NCBI GenBank assembly: GCA_916700875.1
Contig: CAKAKS010000034.1
Span: forward strand, 12,420,195-12,484,194
DNA: 64,000 bases
Origin: Sebastes aleutianus
Taxonomy: Eukaryota; Chordata; Actinopteri; Perciformes; Sebastidae
Reading direction: 5' to 3'
The notes beneath the pieces were generated by a model. The model was not told the origin of the DNA, searched no databases, and worked only from the letters and a program-made list of their open reading frames with translations. Within the stretch, counting starts at the first letter, position 1. The number at the start of each line of letters is the position of its first letter. Positions 35,301-44,500 of the stretch are shown here, piece by piece. The position numbers and the translations under genes are program-made.

Positions 35301-36547
35301 TACAACAAAGAGTGACTGGATTCTGCCAATGAGGATCAAACTTCCTTTCAGTTTGAAGTGACAAAACACATTCCTGAAGGTCATACAAGAGAATAATGCA
35401 TAATAATCATGAGATATGATGCATTGTTTTCATCACGGTCGGTTGAAGGAGGTCACTTTGTCAAATGCAGAGGGGCTGTTCATTTTCTCTCGTCCTAATC
35501 AGCCTTTGCTGTGATGTAATCAACAACTTAGTCTCTCTAATTGGGAGGTTCATCTGGTTCTGATTGGTGCAGAAATCATAAAAGTGATGTAGACAGTACT
35601 CATAATCAAGTGATTTTATTCATATGCACTTCCAATTAACTCACAGATTTGTTGTTTTAAATGTTTTTATTGTGAAACATAATTTTCCCAAGATAGCAAA
35701 ACATAATATAGCCATGCTTCTTTTCCATATAAATATATAAACAAACAAATGTTAAAAGACACGAGCAGAACACTCTTCAAAAATGATAAAATTAATAAAT
35801 AATTTTAAAAAGGAAAAATAATAATAAAATGAATATACATAATAAATAATATACATATAATACAAAATATTATATAATAAAATCAATAATAAATAATAAT
35901 AAGAATAAAATAATAACACAAATTTGAACAGTAAATAAGCAATTTGATTTTTGTTGCTAATGTAAGTCTTGACTTATACTCTGTTTGCCTTTACCTAAGA
36001 TGCCGAGGCCTTTTTGTAAACATCTTTGTTACTATAGAGTCCGGAAAAAGGCCATTCATATTCATTATCTCTTCAACCCACGGGATGACAGTATGAAGGA
36101 CAAAAGCAAATGGCGTTTTTTACCTCGTCTCTTCCAGCCTCAGATCTGTGGTAACCATCTCCGTCTCCCAGCTGTTGCTTTAACAGGCTGGTTCATATAA
36201 AGGGGCTTAGTGGACTTCCAAAGCAATTCTGAAAAGATGCACAAAGGCTTGTGATTCCTCCCACTAAATGTTCTTTTGCAAGCTGAAGTAAGGAAATGGA
36301 CTAGTGTCTGAATTGTCACTACGGTGTAAATGTACAATATTTTTTTAAATAAGTGTCTTATCACCACTCTGACATACTGTTTTGACCTTTTCCCTAGGAC
36401 AACATCAACGTGGACGAGGCAGCACGCTTCCTGGTAGAGAATATCTTGGCCAACGACAAAGGTTTGCCGTATGAGGAGAGCAATGGAGAGCGGATCAAAC
36501 TAGACCAGGAGACTGTGGCTGCCGAGAGCAAGTCAGGCTGCTGCTGA
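17160..36547 (+). CDS. rab32: rab32, Ras-related small GTPase Rab32 (complete, three exons)
   Basis: Membrane GTPase of lysosome-related organelle (melanosome) biogenesis, mitochondria-associated membranes and autophagy; also a PKA anchor (family knowledge). Exons 17160-17373, 31989-32266 and 36398-36547 join in frame to 213 residues (human 225, with a longer N terminus). P-loop G20-T27; switch I Thr45 in ATIGVDF; switch II WDIAGQERF at 68-76, with the Ile for Thr typical of the Rab32/38 group; NKCD 131-134; ETSAK 160-164. Ala173 matches human Ala185, required for PKA RII binding. The C terminus is GCC for double geranylgeranylation. The start has A at -3 and G at +4. The N-terminal sequence and the grm1/adgb neighbours favour rab32 over rab38. 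Intron 1 is 14.6 kb and full of repeats. Confidence 0.96.
17487..18198. mobile_element. MITE-like repeat with TACACTGTA ends
   Basis: Ends TACACTGTAAACAATTG and CTTAACAGTGTA. The interior has many CAGTAA/TTACTGT motifs and TAAAATACCGTGAAATT, typical of a common fish foldback repeat. Confidence 0.55.
18350..18550 (-). pseudogene. LINE reverse-transcriptase 3' fragment
   Basis: The reverse strand has an open frame of more than 50 codons including LRLANSISSDPFHVLNGEYQ and LLPSKRRFRVPTFNL, resembling the C-terminal end of fish LINE proteins (recognised from memory). A stop lies just upstream of PPFKQL. A dead fragment. Confidence 0.5.
18551..21354. other. rab32 intron 1, mostly unrecognised
   Basis: About 19,850-20,010 carries a piece (TGTCAGAAAATAGTGAAAA, ATATTCAGTTTATTATCATA) of the GGGCTGCAACTAACGATT MITE family. 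The rest shows no coding or structural signal. A CACGTG lies near 20067. Confidence 0.4.
21355..21861. mobile_element. TA-flanked MITE, family B (copy 2)
   Basis: Ends TTAAAGGACCAGTGTGTA and TACACACTGGACCTTTAA. The interior includes GAGTCGTTTATATCTACATA and GTTGGTTGCAATC. Confidence 0.8.
22265..22289. repeat. (GT)n microsatellite
   Basis: About twelve GT units in rab32 intron 1. Confidence 0.9.
23297..23871. mobile_element. hAT-type MITE with target duplication
   Basis: Ends TAGGGATGTGAC and GTGACAAGCCTA (imperfect inverted repeat). Flanked by GCCATAAA (23289-23296) and GCCATAAC (23872-23879), a 7/8 match. The interior is CpG-rich, with GGTGTTACCGATTACACC. Confidence 0.8.
23950..24275. mobile_element. 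degenerate GGGCTGCAACTAACGATT-family MITE
   Basis: Contains TTGGTCTATAAA, AAAGATATTCAGTTT and the end GTTTCAGCTCTAG in the same order as copies at 51799-52143 and 63079-63320, but diverged and missing its left end. Confidence 0.6.
25948..26300. mobile_element. GGGCTGCAACTAACGATT-family hAT-like MITE
   Basis: Begins GGGGCTGCAACTAACGATGA, contains TTGGTCTATAAAATGT and AAAGATATTCAGTTT, and loses its right end in a T-run. Confidence 0.7.
26597..27350. mobile_element. long foldback MITE (TTAAAGGATAACTTTGGT ends)
   Basis: Left TTAAAGGATAACTTTGGTAT pairs with right AACCAAAGTTATCCTTTTAA. Homology continues inward for well over 100 bp on both arms (GGTCCAGTATTGAGGGAGA versus TCTCCCTCAATACTGGACC, with small differences). 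Confidence 0.85.
27351..29335. other. rab32 intron 1, nothing recognised
   Basis: No exon or clear repeat; reading frames here have no domain-like features. Confidence 0.4.
29336..29450. repeat. 33-bp minisatellite, about 3.5 units
   Basis: Tandem units built on AACCAACTA-CTGTTTTGG followed by TTTCATTTTGAG(G/A), with a few substitutions between units. Confidence 0.8.
29451..31020. other. rab32 intron 1, little recognised
   Basis: Near 29,600 a GTTAGGTTTAGGCAACGAAACC-like motif occurs, also seen in altered form near 20,105; probably scraps of one fish repeat. Nothing else supported. Confidence 0.35.
31040..31110. promoter_or_regulatory. CCAAT / X-box / Fox motif cluster in rab32 intron 1
   Basis: CCAAT at 31048-31052, perfect X-box GTTGC-CAA-GCAAC at 31082-31094, and directly after it GTAAACA (31096-31102), a forkhead-type site. 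The arrangement resembles promoters of ciliary genes. It lies about 890 bp before rab32 exon 2. Could also be chance or repeat-derived. Confidence 0.45.
31445..31635 (+). mobile_element. tRNA-derived SINE with perfect target duplication
   Basis: The head has an A box (TAGCTCAGTTGGTAGAG) and B box (GGTTCGAATCC). The body has CTGTCCTGTCATAAAAATGG and an A-rich end. AAAAACTCTT flanks it at 31435-31444 and 31636-31645. The enlarged anticodon region and the duplication show a retroposed SINE, not a working tRNA gene. Confidence 0.88.
31989..32266 (+). CDS. rab32: rab32 exon 2: switch II to the SAK motif
   Basis: The acceptor CCCCCCCAG is followed by GT, completing Gly72, then QERFGNMTRVYYKEAVGAF. 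It includes LLANKCDQKKD and ends WFETSAK before donor GTGAGA. Confidence 0.96.
33165..33745. mobile_element. fish AGTGGTGGAAAGTAAC-family repeat
   Basis: Starts CAGTGGTGGAAAGTAACCAA and contains GTACTTAAGTACAATTCTGA, TTTTACTCCACTACATTTAT and TTACTTGTAACAGAGTATTT. The right end is degenerate. A piece TTTATTGATCCCCGGGGGAA (about 33,416-33,440) looks like a separate insertion tail. Confidence 0.7.
34329..34472. repeat. imperfect inverted repeat / hairpin
   Basis: Left arm GATAATGTACAGCTAGCGGG then TCATTGTTGTGAAATAAAC. Right arm GTTTATTTCACAACAATGA then CCGGCACGCTGTACATTATC. The arms are about 40 bp and the loop about 60 bp. A repeat seen in other fishes, as I remember it. Confidence 0.75.
34473..36397. 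other. rab32 intron 2 remainder
   Basis: About 35,780-35,925 is an AATAAT/ATATA simple-sequence tract. No other feature; the 154-codon frame at 34851-35315 has no recognisable domain. Confidence 0.45.
36398..36547 (+). CDS. rab32: rab32 exon 3: C-terminal helix, hypervariable tail, prenylation CC
   Basis: The acceptor is TCCCTAG. It encodes 49 residues starting DNINVDEAARFLVENIL and ending KSGCC, then TGA at 36545-36547. The exon has the same residue count as human from DNIN onward. Confidence 0.96.
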   Translation, partial: DNINVDEAARFLVENILANDKGLPYEESNGERIKLDQETVAAESKSGCC

Positions 36548-37610
36548 CACTCGATCACATTACCCATCCGCCTCCCTTTGGCGGGGTCCAACACGAGCAC
36601 CCAGCCTGTGGCTCTCAGCACTCCTCTGCAGCGTCTCTGAGGAATATGAATTCTTTGGTTCTCCAAAGCTCCAGGATCTTCTCCTCTCTGCACTGATGCC
36701 CGTTTGACCTGCACATCCAAGTTTCTCATCGTAGTTCTCCCTAAGCCAGAATAGAAGCCCAATTTTATTTTGATGTTGTCGCAGATATTGTCACTGTCAC
36801 TGTTTCCGTCTTTGTCCCACATCTCTAAACCACAGCGTCTTTATTATTGTGTTTGTCTCACTGCGTATTTCCCTGATTGTGTATTTCACCACCCTGACAG
36901 CCTCTGAAGCCCTGGACTGTTCCACGCCTGAGAAAGGGCTGCAAACTAAGCAGAAATTTGCGAAACACAGCTAGAAAACAACTTGTAGCCTCTTAATATC
37001 TGTCTCTTTGGCGTATTCTCTCTCGGTCATTCAACATCTATGAAGCAAGACACTTTATTGTACAGTGTTGGAAGTATTTCTTCAGTTAATATAGATGGAC
37101 ATTAATGACAATTTATTTTTACAGCACATTCATGTTTGTGTTTCCAGCTGTTCTGTGTAAAACATAAGGCCTCACAGTTAAGTATTATCAAAGTGTTATT
37201 GTATCTCATATCACTGTCATGAACTGTTGTCTTTATGCCATATTTTCTCTGACGTTAAGTGCCATAATACAGTTTTTGTTATGTTAATTAGAGGGGAACA
37301 CTTTGTTATGCATTCAAACATTCACAAAGACACAGACGGACAATACAGTATTTCAGAAAAAAAAAAATATGACACTGTCTTTCCACCAGTATGAAAATGT
37401 AGGTCTGATTTACGGTATGTATTTTTTTTACAATGTGTTTGATCATGCATTATGTAACTGGTGAGATATCATAAAACAATCAGACAGAGGACTACACTCT
37501 TGTACATTAAAGTGTTCAGATGAAATATGAAAGATTTTTAAAAAATAAAACATTGAGTTGAGATTAAGTTTACATGTGAAAATACAAGACCAAAATAGAA
37601 TAAACATTTT
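36548..37610 (+). other. rab32: rab32 3' UTR with poly(A) signals
   Basis: Non-coding stretch after the stop. Candidate signals are ATTAAA 37506-37511, AATAAA 37544-37549 and AATAAA 37599-37604. A long reverse-strand reading frame over exon 3 (36394-36822) is a shadow. Confidence 0.6.
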
Positions 37611-37706
37611 AACAGATTTTTTTGTTGTCTACTAGTGATTAGATTGTCTGTCTGTTCAAATGTATTAAATCTATCTAATTTATTTAAATGTATTGATCTA
37701 CTGTGT

Positions 37707-38354
37707 GTATATATAATTTCTTTAATGCATTAATGCAACTTTTTAGGTTGTAGCGGGATCAGTTTTAAAAATACTGAAACTAGAAAATCAAAGGAATCCA
37801 TTGGTACCAACCATGTCTATTAGCTTGTCAGAAAGGAGGCTAAGTAACGCTCCAAACTTACGCTAAAGTTTGGCGAGGAAAAACTGGCATGGCCATTTTC
37901 AAAGGGGTCCCTTGACCTCTGACCTCTAGATATGTGAATGAAAATGGGTTCTATGGGTACCCACGAGTCTCCCCTTTACAGACATGCCCACTTTATGATA
38001 ATCACATGCAGTTTGGGGCAAGTCATAGTCAAGTTATCACACTGACACACTGACAGCTGTTGTTGCCTGTTGGGCTGCAGTTTGCCATGTTATGATTCAA
38101 GCATATTTTTAATGCTAAATGCAGTACCTGTGAGGGTTTCTGGATAATATTTGTCATTATTTTGTGTTAATTGATTTCCAATAATAAATATATACATACA
38201 TTTGTATAAAGCAAGCATATTTGCTCATTCCCATGTTGATAAGAGTATTAAATATGTGAAAAATCTCCGTTTAAGGTAAATTTTGAACAGATAAAAAATG
38301 TGATTAATTTGCGATTAATTGCGATTAAATATTTTAATCGATTGACAACCCTAA
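37707..38354. mobile_element. hAT MITE (TTAACG/CGATTAA family), left end lost
   Basis: Shares GGTACCAACCATGTC, CGCTCCAA, GGTCCCTTGACCTCTGACCT and GACATGCCCACTTTATGATA with the copy at 46693-47253 (inverted there). Ends TTTTAATCGATTGACAACCC then TA. Confidence 0.8.
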
Positions 38355-39639
38355 TATATATGTATATATACACACTGCAAAAAACACTGGGGCAATGTTG
38401 GTTTGCTCAGCAAATCATTTATAATTCATTCAATCATATAATCTGACAGACGAGCTATGTGAATGAGTAAATGAGGTCTGCACCATATACTTAAAGCACA
38501 GTATTTGGCTCAGTTACATTATAAACATTTTGTGTCCCTGTGTGGATTTTATGGTTTATTGTCCCAAGCAAATGTTGCGTATTATAAAATTAATAGTTTT
38601 CTACTAGCACGTAGACTTCTTGGATCAAGCCATCTGAGCTGGGATTATACTCGTATGAATGCATTTCTTAAATTATTAGCATACTGCACAAGCAATAATG
38701 CCTGGTTCAGGTTCTTGGGAGTTGGATCTGAAATGGCAGCGAGTTGGTATTGCCATGCTACAGCAGAACTGGCAACATCAATTTATCTATGTAAGTATTA
38801 GTCAACCAATGAAAAGCACAGATTAATGGCAAATGATTAGGTCAATGGCTGTAATAAGACTCACACGTACAATGGATGAAGTTGTATGTGTGAAAAGTAT
38901 GACTTAAACTGTGCGTGTGAGAGCGAGAGAGAGAGAGAGTGAGACGGGACCATGTGACTCCACTCAAGAAACAGTGTGTGTGTCACCAGACACTGACTGG
39001 GCTCTCACCACTACAGCTTGTGCTCTTCCACACACCTAACTGTTCCCAGAGCAGGAATACAACGGAGGCGTGCCAGTTCAGTTGTGTGGTGTACAAGCAT
39101 TATTCAATCATTCAGTGCCAATACTTCAATCCACACCACGTCACTAAAGTATTTCAGCATGCATTTCAGAGGAAGCTGAAAACTTGACAGGATACTGATA
39201 TACACACACAAAGGTGACCCTCTCAATCAAGAAAGACAAGGCTAAGATCACCTTTTCTTCTGAAGTATTTACTGTTTTGTGTCCCTACCATACAGCTTAG
39301 TCATTGTGTATTTTGAACTACATTAAAAAAAGAACTTACTGTTGAATTCATGTATATTAGATGCTAAGAGTCAAAGCTAACGTAGCAGAACTTACTAGCT
39401 GCCATTTATCTGTAATATTAGCAAAAATGTAATTTCCGCAACATGTCCTTACGGTAAAGACATTAAAACTGCAATATCTGTCATAAAACACAACATATTT
39501 TATATATTTTTTTTGTGTATGAAGACTGAAATCTATGGTTGCTGTCTACATTTTTCAGGGTGTAGAGAAAATCCTAATAATCCCTATTTTTTATATAGGG
39601 ATTATGAAGTTCTATATCAATATTTACAATGATGCACAA
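38355..39639. other. intergenic, rab32 to adgb
   Basis: GA run at 38924-38942; no gene signal. Confidence 0.4.
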
Positions 39640-41330
39640 AGCGTGATGAAAATGAATTTAAAAATATTTAAAAAATTGAAAAAGGAAAATGTATAAAATG
39701 AACATTATTTTATTGTTGCGGTAATGACATTTAGTGAGAACAAGTGATGAAAACCATACAAAATAAAAACATATTACAGATTAAAATCTTAACGACTATA
39801 TGTCATTTTGTGTACCTGTTTATATGATGGTTAAAATTAAAATTCATAGAGGTTTTTTTTTTTTTTATTTGGGTGAGTGAAAAGTGACTGTAGTTGCAGA
39901 AACACACGTGTATTTTCTTTTCATCAACAGAGTGTGTCTCTATGTTTCTTCTAAGTAAATGGTGCCACAATCATGTGCTATTGGATTGCAATCTATTGCA
40001 ATATTTTTGTCAATTTATATATAGGACAATAAGGCCAGATTTATTAATTTATTACATTTCGTTTCCCTGAAGTAAGAAATATTTAAAAAATTGAAAAAGG
40101 AAAATGTATAAAATTAACATTATTGTATTGTTGCGGTAAGGACATTTAGTAATAACAAGTGATAAAAACCATACAAAATAAAAAATGTTACAGATTAAAA
40201 TCTTAACGACTATATGTCATTTTGTCTACCTGTTTATATGATGGTTAAAAAAAAATTCATAGAGGTTTTTTTTTTTTAATTTGGGTGAGTGAAAAGTGAC
40301 TGTAGTTGCAGAAACACACATGTGAAATAAGAAATGCTTCATCCCTGGACACTTTAAAAAAACACCTCAAACACCACCTGTTCATCAAGGCCTATGATCT
40401 CAGCTGACTCTTCCTACACAACACTCTTTTTAATTACTTAACTATAGTTTCTCCTCTGTGTTATTCATTAGTATGATTTTTGTGTGCCCCCTTTGTAAAG
40501 CGTCCTTGGGTTTCTGAAAGGCGCTATATAAATCCAATTTATTATTATTATGTATTTTCTTTTCATCTCAGAGTGTATTTCTATATTTCTTTGTAAGTAA
40601 GTGGTGCCACAATCATGTGGTATTGGATTGCAATCTATTGCAATATTTTTGTCAGTTTATATATAGGACAATAAGGCCAGGTTCGTTTCCCTGAAGTAAG
40701 AAATATTTAAAAAACTGAAAAAGGAAAATGTATAAAATTAACATTATTGTATTGTTGCGGTAAGGACATTTAGTAATAACAAGTGATGAAATCCATACAA
40801 AATAAAAAATGTTACAGATTAAAATCTTAACGACTATATGTCATTTTGTGTACCTGTTTAAAAAAAAAATTCATAGAGGTTGTTTTTTTTTAATTTGGGT
40901 GAGTGAAAAGTGACTGTAGTTGCAGAAACACACATGTGAAATAAGAAATGCTTCATCCCTGGACACTTTAAAAAAACACCTCAAACACCACCTGTTCATC
41001 AAGGCCTATGATCTCAGCTGCCTCTTCCTACACAACACTCTTTTTAATTACTTAACTATAGTTTCTCCTCTGTGTTATTCATTAGTATGATTTTTATGTG
41101 CCCCCTTTGTAAAGCGTCCTTGGGTTTCTGAAAGGCGCTATATAAATCCAATTTATTATTATTATGTATTTTCTTTTCATCTCAGAGTGTATTTCTATAT
41201 TTCTTTGTAAGTAAGTGGTGCCATGTGCTATTGGATTGCAATCTATTGCAATATTTTTTGTCAGTTTATATATAGGACAATAAGTGCAGATCTATTAATT
41301 TATTCTTTGAAGTAACTTTCTGCAAATAGA
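39640..41330 (+). repeat. local direct triplication, two copies carrying a LINE fragment
   Basis: Three direct copies start at about 39,660, 40,078 and 40,703, each beginning AATATTTAAAAAA(T/C)TGAAAA and ending near TATATAGGACAATAAG. Copies 2 and 3 contain, at the same point, about 225 bp coding SSLDTLKKHLKHHLFIKAYD and ending GGCGCTATATAAATCCAATT plus ATT repeats, a LINE 3' end. Copy 1 has the uninterrupted site. Confidence 0.85.
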
Positions 41331-41339
41331 TGAAAAGAG

Positions 41340-41500
41340 GAGAAGGAACAAAGTGACGCAACCGCTCCAGACCCCGCCCACGTCACGGCTCCGTTGCTTA
41401 GCAACGAGTTAAACTTTCAAGAGGAAGAGACATCAGCTAACCAGACAGATGCTACCTGACTTGTTCGCTTGTTTCTCGGTTATTTATCACACCAAGTGCA
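41340..41500 (+). promoter_or_regulatory. adgb: adgb promoter and leader with RFX X-box
   Basis: GC-rich island in AT-rich flanks. In order: a GC box (CCCCGCCC, ~41373), a CRE-like CCACGTCAC, and a perfect X-box GTTGC-TTA-GCAAC at 41393-41405, 96 bp before the start codon. RFX factors bind X-boxes in promoters of ciliary genes, and ADGB is reported in ciliated cells and sperm (family knowledge). The transcription start is not visible. Confidence 0.7.
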
Positions 41501-41544
41501 ATGTCCAAGACACAGACCAAGAAAAAGGAGTCCTCCTTCAGTAA
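41449..41544 (+). promoter_or_regulatory. out-of-frame upstream ORF overlapping the adgb start
   Basis: ATG 41449 opens 31 codons in another frame and stops (TAA 41542-41544) inside exon 1, so it overlaps the adgb ATG. If included in the mRNA it could lower translation. Its inclusion is unproven. Confidence 0.3.
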
Positions 41545-41571
41545 AGTCAATTTATCCGACCGACAGGCTGA
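41501..41571 (+). CDS. adgb: adgb exon 1
   Basis: Start codon with G at -3, then 23 codons (MSKTQTKKKESSFSKVNL...) and two bases; the donor is GA|GTGAGT. The lysine-rich start resembles human ADGB. Confidence 0.85.
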
Positions 41572-44500
41572 GTGAGTGAGTTTGATTAATGTTGGCAATT
41601 AGCGTTAATTAATGCCAGCTGTCGTTAGCATTAGCATTAGCATCATCAGAACCGTGACAGAACGGTACTGTCACTGTGTTGCGTAATATAAAGATGTAAC
41701 GTTACTCTCTATGGCAGGGGTCAGCAACCTTTACTATCAAAAGAGACATTTGAGGAAAATAAAAAAAGAAAATTCTGTCTGGAGCCACAAAAACATTTGA
41801 GCATTGTGATGAAGGTAACACAGTTTATAGTCTAAGTATATAGTATATAAGTCTAATGCAGTGAGGGCCAAAGTGCAAATGTACTACGGAGTATTAGGGC
41901 CACATTGAGGGAAAAAACATCTGAGATTTACAGAAAAAAGTCATAATATTACGAGAATAAGAGGTTATAATATTACGAGAAAAAAGTTGTAATATTATGA
42001 GAATAAAGTCATAATATTACGAGAAAAAAGTCATAATATTACGAGAAAAAAGTTGTAATATTATGAGAATGAAGTCATAATATTACGAGAAAAAAGTCGT
42101 AATGAGAATAAAGTCATAACTTTACGAGAAAACAGGTGTAATATTACGAGAATAAAGTCAGAATATTACGAGAAAAAAGGTGTAATATAACGAGAATAAA
42201 GTCATAACTTTACGAGAAAAAAGTCAGAACTTTACGAGAAAAAGTCGTAATATTACGAGAATAAAATCATAACTTTACGAGAAAAAAGAAATAATATAAC
42301 GAAAATAAAGCCATAACTTTACGAGAAAAAAGTCATAACTTTACGAGAAAAAAGTCGTAATATTACGAGAATAAAGTCATAACTTTACGAGAAAAAAAGT
42401 AATAATATAATGAGAATAAAGTTATAATATTACGAGAAGAAAAGTTGTAATATTACAAGAAAAAAGTCATAATATTACGAGAAAAAAAGTCGTAATATTA
42501 CAAGAATAAAGTCATAATATTACGAGAAAAAAGTCGTAATGAGAATAAAGTCATAACTTTACGAGAAAACAGGTGTAATATTACGAGAATAAAGTCAGAA
42601 TATTACGAGAAAAAAGGTGTAATATAACGAGAATAAAGTCATAACTTTACGAGAAAAAAGTCAGAACTTTACGAGAAAAAGTCGTAATATTACGAGAATA
42701 AAATCATAACTTTACGAGAAAAAAGAAATAATATAACGAAAATAAAGCCATAACTTTACGAGAAAAAAGTCGTAATATTACGAGAATAAAGTCATAACTT
42801 TACGAGAAAAAAAGTAATAATATAATGAGAATGAAGCCATAACTTTACGAGAAAAAAGTCGTAATATTATGAGAATAAAGTCATAACTTTACGTGAAAAA
42901 AGGCGTAATATTACGAGAATAAAGTCATAACTTTACAATAAAAAAAGAAAATAACACGTAAAATTACTACTTTATAATATTATGACTTTATTCTCAAAAT
43001 CTCAGATTTTTTTTTTTTCCTCAATGTGGCCCTAATACTCCGTCATACCGTCATACCGTCATACCATAGACCTAAAAGAATGATAGATAAAATTGAAAAT
43101 GTAAACAAAATATAGTTATTCATTTCCACTAATTTTTAAAAAAGTCCACAGGGAGCCACTGGAGAGGAGCTTAAGAGCCACATGTGGCTCCGGAGCCGCA
43201 GGTTGCTGACCCCTGATCTATGGTTACCTATGTCACGTTATCTGTTGCTGTAAGTCAAAAAGCCTAGTAGCCACTTGAGAAGAGATGAAGCTAACAAACG
43301 TTATGTGTCATCATTTCAGAACAGCCACTTCCTCTGAGAGCCTAGGAGCTGCAGGGAGATGCAGATTCCCCATCTGGCCAGAGTGGAATGATGCTGAAGT
43401 CAACGAGGAGAAATGGGACTCAATTAAAGGAGCTGAAGATGGAAGGAGGACCAAGAGTCAACATGCTGTAAATATGGAGTATAAAATAATTTGCCAACAC
43501 ATACAGTACTGTACAGTGTATTGTTAAGTTGATAAATTGAAATCCATGTTACAACTGACATTATGTTGATTCTTTTTATATTGTGTTTCTATATTCAATT
43601 CAATTCAATTCAATTTGCTTTATTGGCATGACTATCAGGTAAACAATATTGCCAAAGCGTCAATTCAATAATAAATAAAAATAAAAAACAAAACAAAATA
43701 AAAACAAAAACATATATATATACAGTTATACAATTCATTAAGCAAATTACAATATATAGATATTTAAAAAGAACATGCATGTTAATGGAAGAAAACAATA
43801 AAGAAGTTATTAATGTTTGTTGTGTCAATAAAACAAACAACAAATAAACAACAATTAATAACAATATATTGCAATATCAAAGGATAAATGTATAAAAACA
43901 ACAACCCCCCCCCCAAAAAAAAACCCAAAACCAACATGAAGTAGAGGAGGAAATGAAAGGCAGAGTGTGAGTTACATCTATTATGTGTTGTTGTGGTTGT
44001 CTCTCAGGCTGTGACATGTTTCTATATTTCACATTCACTATTGTTTGCTTCTGCCTGCAGCCATTTTTTGAAGATCCTGAGGGGAAAGTTTCCCTGCCTC
44101 CGTCTTTGACAGTGCACTCCTGGAAACGTCCCACAGAGTTTATTGTCACCAAGGTAACCTTCATGTGTCTTAATGTGTTAATGACATTGTTTCTGGGGTT
44201 TACAATGATGATATTGATAATTTTATATAATGCTAAAAGTGGTTTACGCTTGTTATAGTGTACCACACTATGTACTGTATGTAGCAGTTCAAATACGCAA
44301 CAATAATAAACAGAAGCCAGCATATGTGTCACACATATAAGTGGTGAAATTATTTCAACTGACATGATAAATTGATTCTACTTTTTATATTATTTAAAGG
44401 TTTAAAGGACCAGTGTGTAACAATTAGGGGGATCTATTGGCAGAAATGGAATATAATATTAATAAGTATGTTTTCTTTGGTATATTATCACCTGATAATA

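Noticed and set aside
34851..35315. 154-codon reading frame in rab32 intron 2
   Set aside because: No recognisable domain, low-complexity tail, no supporting splice or start signals.
17160..36547. rab38 instead of rab32
   Set aside because: Sequence and neighbours (grm1, adgb) match RAB32; RAB38 is next to GRM5 in human.
36394..36822. 142-codon reverse-strand reading frame
   Set aside because: Antisense shadow of rab32 exon 3 and its 3' UTR; no domain-like sequence.
41930..42965. CRISPR-like array because of regular short repeats
   Set aside because: Eukaryotic locus, units contiguous without unique spacers, and enclosed by hAT ends.
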